Positions 47,201 through 57,700 of a DNA stretch of 64,000 bases are shown here, piece by piece. The notes under the pieces are model-generated. The model was not told the origin of the DNA. It made no database searches and worked only from the letters and a program-made list of their open reading frames with translations. Numbering within the stretch: position 1 is the stretch's first letter; each line of letters starts with the position of its first letter. Origin of the DNA: Epiperipatus broadwayi (taxonomy: Eukaryota; Onychophora; Udeonychophora; Euonychophora; Peripatidae); the NCBI GenBank assembly GCA_028023455.1, contig JAQFVV010000031.1, forward strand, positions 746,001-810,000, in the 5' to 3' direction. The position numbers and the translations under genes were made by a program.

Positions 47201-50200
47201 GGTAGAGAAGATTAAGAAGCTTCACGGGATTAATTAATATTATCGTCCTAAAAAATTAAAACCAAGGATTATTTTCTAAATTTTACTATATGGATTAATA
47301 ATTATTTTGTTTTAAACTTTAACGCGCTTGGAGAACATTTTTAAAAAACTCTAAAGAAAGTAATAAGCATTTTGGACTTATCAGGAACTATCGTCAAGAA
47401 AATATGTAACTATAGTTTTGATTCTTTTTATTTTGTTAACCTAGTTTAAATCTAAAATTTTATATAAGATTAGGAAAAAACATAAAAACATTAATTTATT
47501 AATATTAAAATTTTATAATATAACAATCTAATAATTTAGCTAAAAATATTTTAATATAAAGTGTATGGGTGTGAATTTTTTTTTATATCTGCAATGCTCA
47601 AGTGGACAAAGGAAGCCTACTGAACACGATGACTAGATAAAGGTTATTGGTAATAATAACAACTATTAATAATTTTATAATGTATATTTTTTTGTTTTCT
47701 TTAGATCATCCATAAATTGGAAGAATGAAGTGTAAAAGTTTTTTTTAAATTATATGTAACACATTTCATACAACATTTTAAAAAAACATTATGAGATAGG
47801 ATTGATTTGGAAATATGCATACTACAATTTTTTTTGATTTTTTTTTTATTAGTAATATAATCCAACATAACAAATAATTATGTGATTCTTTTAAAATTTT
47901 ATGTTATGGGATATTCAAATATTGTCTAAGTAAATCGTATATGATTAAACATACAGAGCAATGAAGTAAACAGACTTTTCTTATGGGATAGTAAGATTGT
48001 TTAACTATTAATGAATTTTATTTATTGTTTTGTAAATGCAGATAGTTATTTTATCGATGTAAGATGTAGAAAAATCTTGAGAAATAATGTTGAGATAGTG
48101 GCTTGGAAGTACTATAGTTAGCAGGAAACCAAGATGATGTATATTTAAAATAGGATATGATAAGGAATGGGAATAATATTTAGTCTTTATGTGGTTATCA
48201 GCATAGTTAACATAGCCCTATGACTGATACATATTTTATTTGGACAGTGTTTATATTTCTTTAAATATTTGATGTTCTAATAAAGCTGAAGAAATAGCTT
48301 TAACATCGTCCCTGTACTAGAGGATATTAGGCAGATAAATGTCCTACCTCTTCGCACTGTGCCATGATTTTGAGATATGTTAAGAATAATACTCTAGCTT
48401 TCTTCCTTAATCCTATGCATCTGTTTTCGCTATCTTTATTTCATGTAACTGCATCGTTTAGTAAGATATTTTAAAAGAAATGATAAATAATTTAGAACTA
48501 AGGTTGTGCTATCGTTTTTTGTATAAGATTAGTTTAGTTGCTTATAAGGAGCAGAATGTTATAACTTAAAATTGAAGATCCAAAGTATCCTAGGGAAAGA
48601 AAAGAATCATAAAATATATTTTGAATTTTATTTCGGAAATGAAATATAAAATTTTAAAATGGGGTATCTAAACAAAGATATTTTTTTTAAAGTAATAATA
48701 ATTTTAAAATGCTTTAGTATTATTTTTTTTAAGAGAAAAATAAGTATTGCATATTTTAAAATACAATAGTACAAAGTAAATTATGTAAACAATATGCATA
48801 GTATATTTTTTGTTTATTGATTAACAGACATGTATTAATGATTAAACTTATATCATATTAAAGTAAGGCTTAAAGAAGAATATATTATGATTAGTAAACA
48901 TTGTGTGATAAATACTAAAATCTAGTACTGAATTTTGGATAATAGTTTGTGTAACATCTTTGACTTTGCAAGATGAATTTTTTTTTTTAATATTTTGAGA
49001 AATCCATACTCATTATAAAATTTTGTTTTCTATAGAATGTTTGTTCTAAATATGAATTTTTTTTAAAAAAAAGATAGTTTAATAATATTAAGGATAAAAT
49101 GCTGTTGCTAATAAAGTAGATAAATATACTTGTAATAAGTTAACCATGATGAGAAACCAAATAATAACATTTTTTTAAATTTTGTCCTAAATCTAAATAA
49201 AGACATGATTGAAATATAAATTATTTTTTTTATAACTCGTAAATCAAACTGTAAAGTAAAAAAAAAAAAAGGTTAAGGATATCCACTGTAAATAATGTAA
49301 ATAAATTGTTTAGTTATTTATTGTTAGTAATAAACTTTGTTAAATTTTGTTATTTAAAAAATTTTTGTGTCAGAGTTATTTATTTCTCCACATTGCTGCA
49401 TGAAAACACGATATATGCATAATAACTGAAACAAATATATAATTTTGCACAAAAGATAAATAAAGAATTATTTTAAGAATTTTAAATATTTTATTGGTAT
49501 TCATTATAATTAAATAATCATAATCTTACATTATTTATTGGTCATAAATCAGTTATCACAATATTGTATTAAATTATGTGCTATCAGTTGCCACACATAT
49601 TTTGTTTGTCAGATTATTAAAATGCTACCACGTATTTATTATATCATTACATGAAGAATATTATTATTGTTATTTATTATTATTAGTTTAAGTGTAGTAG
49701 ATTATGATATAAAATCCCTTCTCATATTTTACTACCGTATTTTTAAATTAACTTAGAATAAACTTTATGAACCTGAGATTATTTTATTTGAGCTAGATTA
49801 TTATTATTAAATAGAAGATTAAGATTTAATTATTAGTTTAATCTTAGTGAGTAGAAGTTATTAAAGTCGTAAGAATACTATGAGTTTCTTATTTGAAATA
49901 GTAATAAAAGAGGGGATAGTGTTCTTATGCCATTGAGGTAGTATCCTGCAGGATATTGGCTCAATGTAATCTATCTTGTTGACTGTATTTTCACTTCAAG
50001 TCTCATGAAAATATTAAATATTTATTTAATTTATTTTTTATAAACTGAACCTTATTCGTATTGTAAATTTGAGCTAGTGAAACATTTTCATTTTAGTACT
50101 GAATATTTTAGTTATTAATTATTAACTGAGATAGAACCTGTTTTATTTTATATTTTATACTATCTGGAAGTGAGGATGCACGAGATCAAGGATAGAATAT
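44226..50200. other. 6-kb stretch without identified element
   Basis: No open frame or terminal repeat I can defend. GC-richer islands of 60-200 bp stand out at about 46200-46350, 46640-46740, 47140-47400 and 48290-48410. One of them shares GGACTTATCAGGAA (47376) with 12838 inside the LTR element at 9361. These islands look like LTR or untranslated leader pieces, but borders could not be drawn. Confidence 0.35.
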
Positions 50201-50400
50201 ATATATAATAAACAAAATCACAATAAACATATTTACAACTAGAATACTTAATATATCTCATTTTTCAGCAAAAAATCACACTGTAAATAAATATCAAAAT
50301 TGGAAAGGAATAAAAATCCTTATATGCTGCTCTTTCACAAAATAATAATCAAAAAATAATAATTCTTTACAACAGCTATATAATCAAATAATAATTTTAT

Positions 50401-50452
50401 ACATTAAAAAGCTTTTTTTCAACACCTGCTTTGGTGCCCTTTTCAAATGTGA
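50401..50452 (-). ncRNA. decayed hammerhead-like motif in PLE 3' region
   Basis: Minus strand: ACAT, then TTGAAAA at the CTGANGA position (C and G both changed by transitions), a 6-bp helix II (GGCACC / GGTGTT with two G-T pairs), GAAA, an A/T helix III closed by GC, then a terminal A and ATGT, which pairs with ACAT as helix I. All three helices fold, but two essential core bases are gone. Confidence 0.45.
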
Positions 50453-50739
50453 CTAATCTATTTAATGTTAATGAATCACCTGACATAAAACCATCCAGTG
50501 CCCAATAATAAAATTAAACCAAACAATAATAATACAAATAATTAAAACAAATCAAAACCCTCATATATAAATTTAATAATTACAAAAGAATTGATTATAT
50601 CATAATATTACATTAAACAATATTACATGCATTTTTTATACAATTTTTTATATAATTTTCCATTCATTTTTAATCAATCAATTATTAATCAAATTTGTAG
50701 AAGTCTTATAAAATATTCATACAATTAGTCAAATTATTT

Positions 50740-50990
50740 TTAATATAATGTTTCATATATTTGCCTTCTTTTTGAATCTTTAATGAAATTTAAATATTTA
50801 ATACTTTTTGTAGCATCTATTCTATGGCCATATTTCAAGTAGTGAATATATAATGCACACATATCATCTCTTCTTTTAATAGCATTGTTATGTTCTTTGG
50901 CTCTTACTTCTAATTGTTTGCCAGTATGCCCAAAGTAAATCATTTTACAATATCACATGTAATTTTATATACAATTATTTTTTGATTGGT
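50740..50990 (-). pseudogene. GIY-YIG endonuclease domain of PLE
   Basis: CIYKITCDIVK is followed, after a one-codon break, by MIYFGHTGKQLEVRAKEHNNA, then IKRRDDMCALYIHYLKYGHRID. This matches the pattern IYKIxC..C..YIGxTGRxLxxRxxEH..AI......SAL..H....GH of Penelope endonucleases, with YFG in place of YIG and the second Cys pair altered. Arg and His residues of the active site are kept. The final conserved Glu may be in RRQIYETLY. Confidence 0.78.
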
Positions 50991-51265
50991 AAATCATCCC
51001 TTAACCTATAATTTCCTATTAATTGATCAAGGTTTTTACTATTTGTCCAGCCAATATTTATATTCTCATCAATATAATTTTTATTATACCTTAAATATTA
51101 TAAATCCTAGGATAATATAAAAGTTTAATCCATTTCTTACTTGATTCATTATTACCATTATCAATACCATCATTATTCTCAAAAATTTTATCATCTACCA
51201 TAGATTTTTTAGAAGTAAAAAATATATTGCTAATAGTTTTAGGATTATAACCATAATCTTTATAT

Positions 51266-51823
51266 CAGTGGTCTTCAACCTTTGATCCGTGGACCGGTGC
51301 TGAGCCACAGAAGTTTTTTACCGGTCCGCTGGTAGACTGGCAGGAAAAGTTGTAATAACAAAATAATAAGAGTTTAAACTTTTAATTAATATAAACAATT
51401 TTTATTTATTTTTTCATCTCATTATTACCCAATTAAAAAAAAAAAAACAGAATGAAAACAAAATCTAATCAATCATACATAAATTAATTTTGTTTTTCTA
51501 GTTGTCACAAATGTTTATGGGAGGGGGGGGAATATAATTAAATTTTTTATTACTTTTCTAAAAAAAATTCAAAATTTAAAAAAAAGTTTTTTAGTATACA
51601 AACTCCATACATATACATATAACTGCATTTTGTATATTTAACATTGTTGTTTTGACCAGTTATAACAATTATGCTCATCTAAGGCTACGCAGTTTACATC
51701 TTTAAGAAAATTTATCTATAGACTTCTGCCGGTCCGAGAAATCTTATCCTTATTTTTGCCAGTCCGCAAAATCTTTTCCTTATTTTTACCGGTCTGCAGG
51801 TGTGAAAAGGTTGAAGACCACTG
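51266..51823. mobile_element. hAT MITE with perfect 8-bp TSD
   Basis: Ends CAGTGGTCTTCAACCTTT at both termini (18 bp identical, inverted). The perfect duplication CTTTATAT lies at 51258-51265 and 51824-51831. 558 bp, non-coding, AT-rich centre with a G9 run near 51521. Subterminal ACCGGTC/GGTCCG motifs repeat near both ends. It interrupts the PLE between reverse transcriptase and endonuclease. Confidence 0.92.
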
Positions 51824-52133
51824 CTTTATATAATTTAATAAACTGATTCTTTTGAAATTGAGCTACACTTTTATCTATATTATATTTACCATTTCTATAT
51901 TTAAAATTTTTAATAACTGCTATTTTTTGTACCCATGCTTGTTGTGAATCTACATGAATAATTTTTCTTAATTTACGCCCTTTAATAAAATGTTTTAAAA
52001 TAATTTTATTATCTTTATCTATATTAATTTCTATATCTAAATATTTAATATTATCTTCAAATTCTACTTTAGTAAATTTAATTTTATATATATTATTATT
52101 AAACTCATTATAAATATTATTTGTTACTCTTTT
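51824..52133 (-). pseudogene. PLE reverse transcriptase C-terminal part
   Basis: Within the frame 52229-51786 the segment FEDNIKYLDIEINIDKDNK, then ILKHFIKGRK, HVDSQQAW, QKIAVIKNFKYRN matches the FLD-x-I......VYRKPT....YL...S.HP...K...I.....R block of Penelope-like reverse transcriptases. The catalytic YADD region upstream is lost at the junction with copy C. Residues at either end of this frame come from neighbouring insertions. Confidence 0.7.
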
Positions 52134-52154
52134 ATTGGTAGATAATAGTAGCAA

Positions 52155-52745
52155 GGAAAGAGCTTTTTGGAGGTGGCTTATCTGTTGGAGTGACCTCCAC
52201 CAATTGTTTGAGCCTAGGGAATTTTGCAATTATGGTCGACTATTAGATTTCTCAGCTTTTGCAAGTGAAAGATGTTTTAATGTTAGGCAAGCCAAAGCCA
52301 TTGTTGATAAGAGGTTTGTAGAGTTTTTTAATTGAGATCGCTATGATTTTTTGGGAGTAGTTTATTGTATATGGCTTTAATTTTTTAGATAAATGCTTTG
52401 GAGAAAGAGACAACTGGCACATAATAAACTATTTTTCTTGGAATGAGTTAATTAGCTGTACTTTTGCATATAGTGACAGATAGGTCTAGGATAAAGACTA
52501 CTATTCTTTTGGCTTCTTCCTTAAGCTTATTTTTAATGTGACATCTCATTCCCCTGATTTCCATATGAAATGGGAACCCAAGGAAACAGGTGGGCTATTA
52601 GCTGTAGTTTGATGTACATAGTTGCCAGTGAATAGTGACCTTTGCTGGATTAAACCTTAATTTGTGTTCTGCAAATACTCTTGCAGTAACTTTTGTAGCT
52701 ATGGCATTTGTTTGAGTAATGACAGAACTATTAAGAGATGACTGA
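52155..52745 (-). pseudogene. non-LTR family fragment, copy C
   Basis: The minus strand reads RFNPAKVTIHW, then FLGFPFHMEIRGMRCHIKNKLKEEAKRI, colinear with copy A (KINPAKSASWHI, FLGFPFYMGTTRMRCHIQNKVKEDIEKI), and continues into the post-RT region. It lacks both the YMDD side and the C-terminal domain. It abuts the 3' end of copy B at its upstream side and the PLE at its downstream side. Confidence 0.7.
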
Positions 52746-53160
52746 CCATGTGGCCGCAAAAATGTCTGGGTGTGCTATTTTATTGACTCTGTTTTTCAAA
52801 TGTGCTAATTTGTTATAAAATATTGATGTATGTCACTTTGTATTATTGCCAGAAGCGAATGTGCATCGCATGCACCAAAATGCATAGAGCATGAAAGTTG
52901 CTGCTCGGACTGTAGGGGTGGATGTTCTGTGGAATGCGCTGATATCCTGCATGGAGATGTTTGGTTGTCTGTATGTATTACTTATTTCATGCTGAATATT
53001 ATTTAATGTTAAGCAGTTGTAAAACAGATCTGCTTGATGGCATAATATGCAGGAGGCATCTATTTTTGCATACAAGAGTCTGTATCTTAGGTAGTATGAT
53101 GTTGGCAAGCCATATAGATTTAGTTTAAGGGGGAAATCAAAAAATTTCACTTACACAGAC
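52746..53160 (-). pseudogene. copy B ORF2 C-terminal domain
   Basis: The frame 53150-52833 reads KFFDFPLKLNLYGLPTSYYL, DASCILCHQADLFYNCL, VRAATFMLYAFWCMRCTF, GNNTK, then a stop, and the same frame continues FYNKL and FAATWSVIS to a final stop. Each block has its counterpart in copy A. The His of the Cys/His cluster present in A (ETVHDL) is not seen here. Confidence 0.68.
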
Positions 53161-53433
53161 CATTTTTTTTTTATTTTTTAAGCAGTTATTGGTTGTTTAT
53201 TCGAGCATCAAGGTGTAAATATCTGGTATATGTCCCGGGAATACCAGTGTATAAATCTGCCAATATGAATATTTTGTTGCTTGCAGTGATATTTGAGTAT
53301 GTGAGCTTCTAAACTGATTTATAACTGATGATAGGTAACAATGTGAAGGTGTCAGTTTGTCTGTAGGTATTGGATTAGACATTGGAAGTTCTGTGAAATG
53401 TCTGAGGATTACTATTATAAGGTTTGTGGTCTT

Positions 53434-54030
53434 CTATATTTGAAAAATATCTATGTTGTGTAGTCCCAAATCATTGTGTATTGTTGGGTGACTAAGGCAT
53501 TTTGCAGATATTGACACTATGTTTCTACTCCATAGAAGTTTATTGCAATATGAGGCAATTTTTTGATCTGAAAGTTTGGAGAATTGAATTATGGAAGAAC
53601 AGTAGATAATCTTGGTGATGACCAGCTGATTAAACAATTGTACTTTAGCATACATTGAGAGGTATGCTTTTGATAGAGAAATATCTGTTCTGCTTTATCT
53701 TTTAACTTGTTCTGGATTTTTGGTTTCATTGCATTAGTCTCCATGTAAAAAAAGAAAGTCTAGGAAAGCAGATGGTTTGCCTCTTAAATTTGCGTGTACT
53801 AAATTTGCGTGTATGGCTTTCTGGTATATGGTGACCAGGCAGCAGTCTTGTTCTGATTAAATTTTAGATTATGTGTTAATTGAAAGTCTTAAATTATTTT
53901 GTGTAGAATTAAGATGGAAAGAAGACTGTGATGTCATCCATATATGCAATGCAGGCTATATGTTGTGATGTGCCTGGTATCTGGATGCCTTTGATGCTGT
54001 GCTGGATTTTTATTATGAGTGGGTTGGTGT
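53434..54030 (-). pseudogene. copy B RT core and post-RT region
   Basis: IACIAYMDDIT is encoded at about 53960-53930. Downstream, frame 53655-53434 reads MYAKVQLFNQLVITKIIYCS, LLWSRNIVSIS, HPTIHNDLGLHNIDIFQ, the conserved post-RT block of this element class (LGL-N). Frameshifts lie between them. Confidence 0.65.
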
Positions 54031-54220
54031 AAAAAGTAAATAGCAGTGAGCTGCATGGAGAACCTTGAAATATGGATTGTGTGGGGATGAATGATGGAGA
54101 ATTTTTGCCATTGAGTGTGATATGGATTTCTCTGCTAAATAGGTTTGTGAACAGGTATGGATGAGTTCATGGGATTGTGGTGTCAGCTAGCATGTTAATT
54201 AATGTATTAATGTCAACTGA

Positions 54221-54793
54221 GTCCCAAACTGAATTCAAGATGGTGTGAAATTAGTAGTAGAATCTATGTCTCTAAGCTATCTTTGAGTACTTATCAATTA
54301 TTTTTATGGTAAGTGGCTGGCTCCATTCAGATGAGTCAGAGGTTGGATAGAATTGATATGGGAATTTGTTTCTTGTTGAAGATGACTATTGCAATTGGAT
54401 ATAATCCCTGGATGTCATGTAACTTCTGTGATAAGTGATTTGCAAAGTCACATAAATATTGTGTAGTGAACTGTGCATACTTTTTCCAGTCCCAAACTGA
54501 ATTCAAGATGGTTTTAAATATCATCACAGCTTGTGCAGTAGACGATTGCTTCCTTGCAAATTGTCTGTGTGAAATTAGTAGTAGAATCTATGTCTCTAAG
54601 CTATCTTTGAGTACTTATCAATTATTTTTATGGTAAGTGGCTGGCTCCATTGAGATGAGTCGGAGGTTGGATAGAATTGATATGGGAATTTATTTCTTGT
54701 TGAAGATGACTATTGCAATTGGATATAATCCCTGGATGTCATGTAACTTCTGTGATAAGTGATTTACAAGGTCACACAAATATTGTGTACTGA
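54221..54793. repeat. imperfect tandem duplication inside copy B
   Basis: GTCCCAAACTGAATTCAAGA at 54221 recurs at 54489, followed by about 270 bp of near-identical sequence. The first copy lacks about 55 bp just after this start, with a TGTGAAAT microhomology at the deletion point. The duplicated piece belongs to the reverse transcriptase coding part. Confidence 0.85.
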
Positions 54794-55019
54794 ACTGTCA
54801 AATGTGCAAGGACAAATTTTGGGATTCCATGTGCTCCTGGTTGAAATGCATTAAGTGTTCTGTGATGTTAAATGGGATATGTGTTTCTGATTTTCCAAAA
54901 ACATTAGAAATAAATTTGACTGGGTGGTATGTTTGTAGCTTTTATTTGAAATGATGATAAATAGGTTTTAACATAACATGATCACTATTTCTTATGCTTG
55001 CTCTTATCTGTTATTAAAA

Positions 55020-55170
55020 TACATATTGCCACTCAGTTCAAGCCAGAGTAATCAATGGATGCCAGAAGGCTTGTGCATAAAATCCCCATCTAGTGCCTAC
55101 TCATCCAATACCCCCAGACTAGTTTCTGGCTTGTGGCCTTCGTCAGTGAGGAGTCTTGGCACTCTGACAG
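55020..55170 (-). mobile_element. fragment of hammerhead foldback family 1
   Basis: Homologous to both arms of the element at 43218-44055 (GATTACTCTGG, GGCTTGTGCATAAAAT, AGTGCCTACTCATCCAATA, ACTAGTTTCTG). It lies in the ORF2 of copy B between endonuclease linker and reverse transcriptase. Its edges fade into B sequence near 55020 and 55170, and no target duplication was found. Confidence 0.7.
55105..55159 (-). ncRNA. type I hammerhead ribozyme candidate, intact core
   Basis: Minus strand: CCAA-GAC-TCCTCA, CTGACGA, GGC-CACAA-GCC stem-loop flanked by an A/A mismatch, GAAAC-TA-GTC, TGGGGG-TA-TTGG. All conserved catalytic-core bases are present (C3, U4, G5, A6, G8, A9, G12, A13, A14, A15.1-U16.1, C17). 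Helix I is 6 + 4 bp around a GAC/TA loop, the place where natural hammerheads form tertiary contacts. The unusual point is the A/A opposition where G-C normally closes helix II. Confidence 0.72.
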
Positions 55171-55323
55171 TAGATGGGTAGCCCAAGACCCAGAAAATGT
55201 ATTTCCTTATCCATATATATTGTTGACTAAGGCAGATTTTACTTTTTTTTATCGGCAAGTAGTTTTTCAGGATGGATACAAATAGCTTGCATATATGTTG
55301 TTGACTGGTGTGTGTTGGGTTTA

Positions 55324-56220
55324 TCATTTGTAATTTGTCTTATCATTTGTAATTTGTCTATGTATTTCATCAATCAGAGCTAGTAGTCTTTCATCAGCCA
55401 GAGCTAGTAGTCTTGGGAGTGGGTGGGATTTGCATATAACATGATCTATATTAAATGACAAAATATTTATGTATGCTAGGTATCTTTGGATGGGAGTAAG
55501 TCGCATATTTTGGATTTTGTGAAGCATTATATATGTTTCTGAAAAAATAAATTCTGGGGTGGCAGTTGGAAGCAGTATTCTAATTGTTTTACCATATGTA
55601 AGTACAGTTGTTTGGATTTCTGCCAGGTTAATCAACACGTTTTGTGCAGAGTGATCAGAGAAAAAAGATGGGTTGATGTTTAGGTTGATTTGATGGTGTA
55701 ACATAGGCAAGTAAAAACACAGATCAATCCATGATGTATAACCATTGTAAAAGGTAATTGCATTGACAGAAAACCCGGTACTCATAAGTGATATCAATAT
55801 TTGACGTAGCCTCTTTGAAATGAAATCTTGGATATTTCATATTGAAATCCCCCATTTGTATAGTAGGATGTGAACTAGAACCAAGTAAAAACTTTGTTTA
55901 ATATAATGTTCAAGACAATTGCAGAACCAGGTAGGATGTACATATATATATATATATGATTTTGAATGACACAAATAGACAATATGGTATTATAAGCAGT
56001 CCAGAATCCTCTGAGACAGGTGATGTGTCTCTAGAGCATGCACACTAACCTTCCCTACTTAGATGTACAGAGGGGTCAAATTGTGAGACACTATAGATTT
56101 TAGTTTCTAGAAGTCCTAGTATATGAGGTTGTGTGATCTTTATCCATTGTTTTAGATTATGTACTTTTTTGATTGAGTTAAGTCCATTAATATTAAATGC
56201 TGTTATTTTTAATTTATTAG
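55324..56220 (-). pseudogene. copy B APE endonuclease domain
   Basis: Frames from 56220: ITAFNINGLNS (Asn motif), PHILGLLETKIY (Glu motif, about 56120), then a decayed stretch, then frame 55797-55324 with SWIDLCFYLPMLHH and FFSDHSAQ (Asp-His motif, about 55660) and the linker TPEFIFSETYIMLHK. Motif order and spacing agree with APE-type non-LTR endonucleases and with copy A. Confidence 0.72.
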
Positions 56221-56639
56221 TATGATTGTTTGCAAGTTGGTTTCACTGAATGTTGAAGTCTGTGTGAAGCTTTTGTGTATTCTCTAGTGCTTGGTGAGCA
56301 TTTATCAATGGTTTGATAACCACCAGGCTCCATGGGTATGAAGTCCTCTGCCAAGTGTTCAATCATTTCTGTTAGAATACTGTTTTCATCTGTTTTGACT
56401 CTTTTAGATCTACTTTTCCTTGGGTTTTTGACTTCTTGCTTCTATGGGAGGAGGCATGGAGTTAGTGACTGTAGAATATGTGTAGATGTTTTGTTTATAA
56501 TTACATGCAGTGTGCTTGTTTTTGTGCAGATATATGCATCATTGGATATATCGGGATTTGAGTCTGCTGTATTATTGATTGATATGACTAGTGTTTGTGA
56601 TATGATACATTAGGAAAAATTTGTGATTGATTTTTATCC

Positions 56640-57700
56640 ATTTGATCAGCGCTTTCATTTATTTTATTCATACCATCTATTGTAGCTTCATTTGTAACTG
56701 TGATTGTTTTTGTTTTCATGTTGATTGCTTGAGTTGCTAGTGGTGGTCTGTGGAATGTTATTATATTCATGTTGGCATTGGATGTGTTAATTATTTTTTG
56801 GCTGAACCAACTTGGTGTACAAGTTGGCTATCCACGCACTGTGTGGCTAGGTGACCACGCTTCCTACATGCATGACATTGTGGTTTTAAACCTCTTATAT
56901 ATAGACATAGCATAGCCTCCTGATCTGCAACCTGTGTTGGTATAGATTCTAGATCTATGTCTTTGTGTAATTTTAATTTAAAGTCATAACTATTGCTATA
57001 TATTGGTATCGGTGTGTCTTTGAGGGATATTGGTTGAAATACTATTACTTTACAAATGGTCCATCATTTTTTGAAAGTTTTGTATCACGTATTTAAAGTA
57101 TGTATTTTTTACTATTCCTATACTGTTATTTTGATGATCTTAATCGACTATAACAATCGCATAATTACCTAATGTTTTTATTTGGTTCTGAAATCGGTTC
57201 TTTTGACTAATATCAAAAAACTCGGTCTCGATTTTTAAGATCACTTCCCACAGTTCATTTTCAGTTGTTTAATATAATAACAAGCATGGAAAATGATAGT
57301 GGTATGTGTGTGTCTGTAGCGTATATCACTATTGAATGCGGGAGGAAAAAATCTCTTAAGCAATATATATATAGGCTCCTTGGGATTGTGTTATTAAAGT
57401 GTTCATTTATTTTTTCTAATGCACCATAAGTCCAGTGGGGCGGGGGGCTGGCTCATCTGAATCTTTAAATCTAATTGTTTTATGTCATTCAGATGTCTTT
57501 CTAAATCTCAGAATGTTTTATTATTTATTGTAGTCGGATTATTTTTAAAACTAATTACTTGCATGTCAGCTTTAGTGACAGTTGCATACGATTTAATTGT
57601 ATCTAAATTTTTACGCACTGCAGTGGCCATATTGACACAAACATCTCGATCATGCAATATTTTTGTCTCCATTTTTTTCTTGGTAATGTAAGGGTTTTTT
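56640..57700 (-). pseudogene. copy B ORF1, Gag-like with CCHC knuckle
   Basis: N-terminal: MATAVRKNLDTIKSYATVTK and further LERHLNDIKQLDLKIQM (57650-57430). Middle: TENELWEVILKIETEFFDI and KTLGNYAIVIVD, aligned with copy A. CCHC knuckle CHACRKRGHLATQC at 56877-56836. After that a decayed Asn/Lys/Ile-rich tail. The N-terminal 80 codons have no visible counterpart in copy A, which may begin further in. Confidence 0.68.

Larger units (their letters stand above)
50200..52150 (-). mobile_element. Penelope-like element, 5' truncated
   Basis: Minus strand order: end of reverse transcriptase (52133-51824), a hAT MITE inserted at 51823-51266, linker, GIY-YIG endonuclease (about 50990-50740), then a 3' UTR with a decayed hammerhead-like hairpin (50452-50401). 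It is truncated upstream where non-LTR copy C begins (about 52155). The RT plus GIY-YIG order is diagnostic for canonical Penelope-like elements. Confidence 0.75.
52746..57700 (-). mobile_element. APE-type non-LTR retrotransposon, copy B
   Basis: Same family as copy A, minus strand. ORF1 57700-56640 (CCHC knuckle), APE endonuclease 56220-55600, linker, reverse transcriptase with AYMDD near 53945, post-RT, and the Cys-rich C-terminal domain ending at about 52747. Two disturbances: a ribozyme-bearing repeat fragment at 55020-55170 and a local tandem duplication at 54221-54793. Many stops and frameshifts. Compared with A it keeps the endonuclease Glu and Asp-His motifs. Confidence 0.8.
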
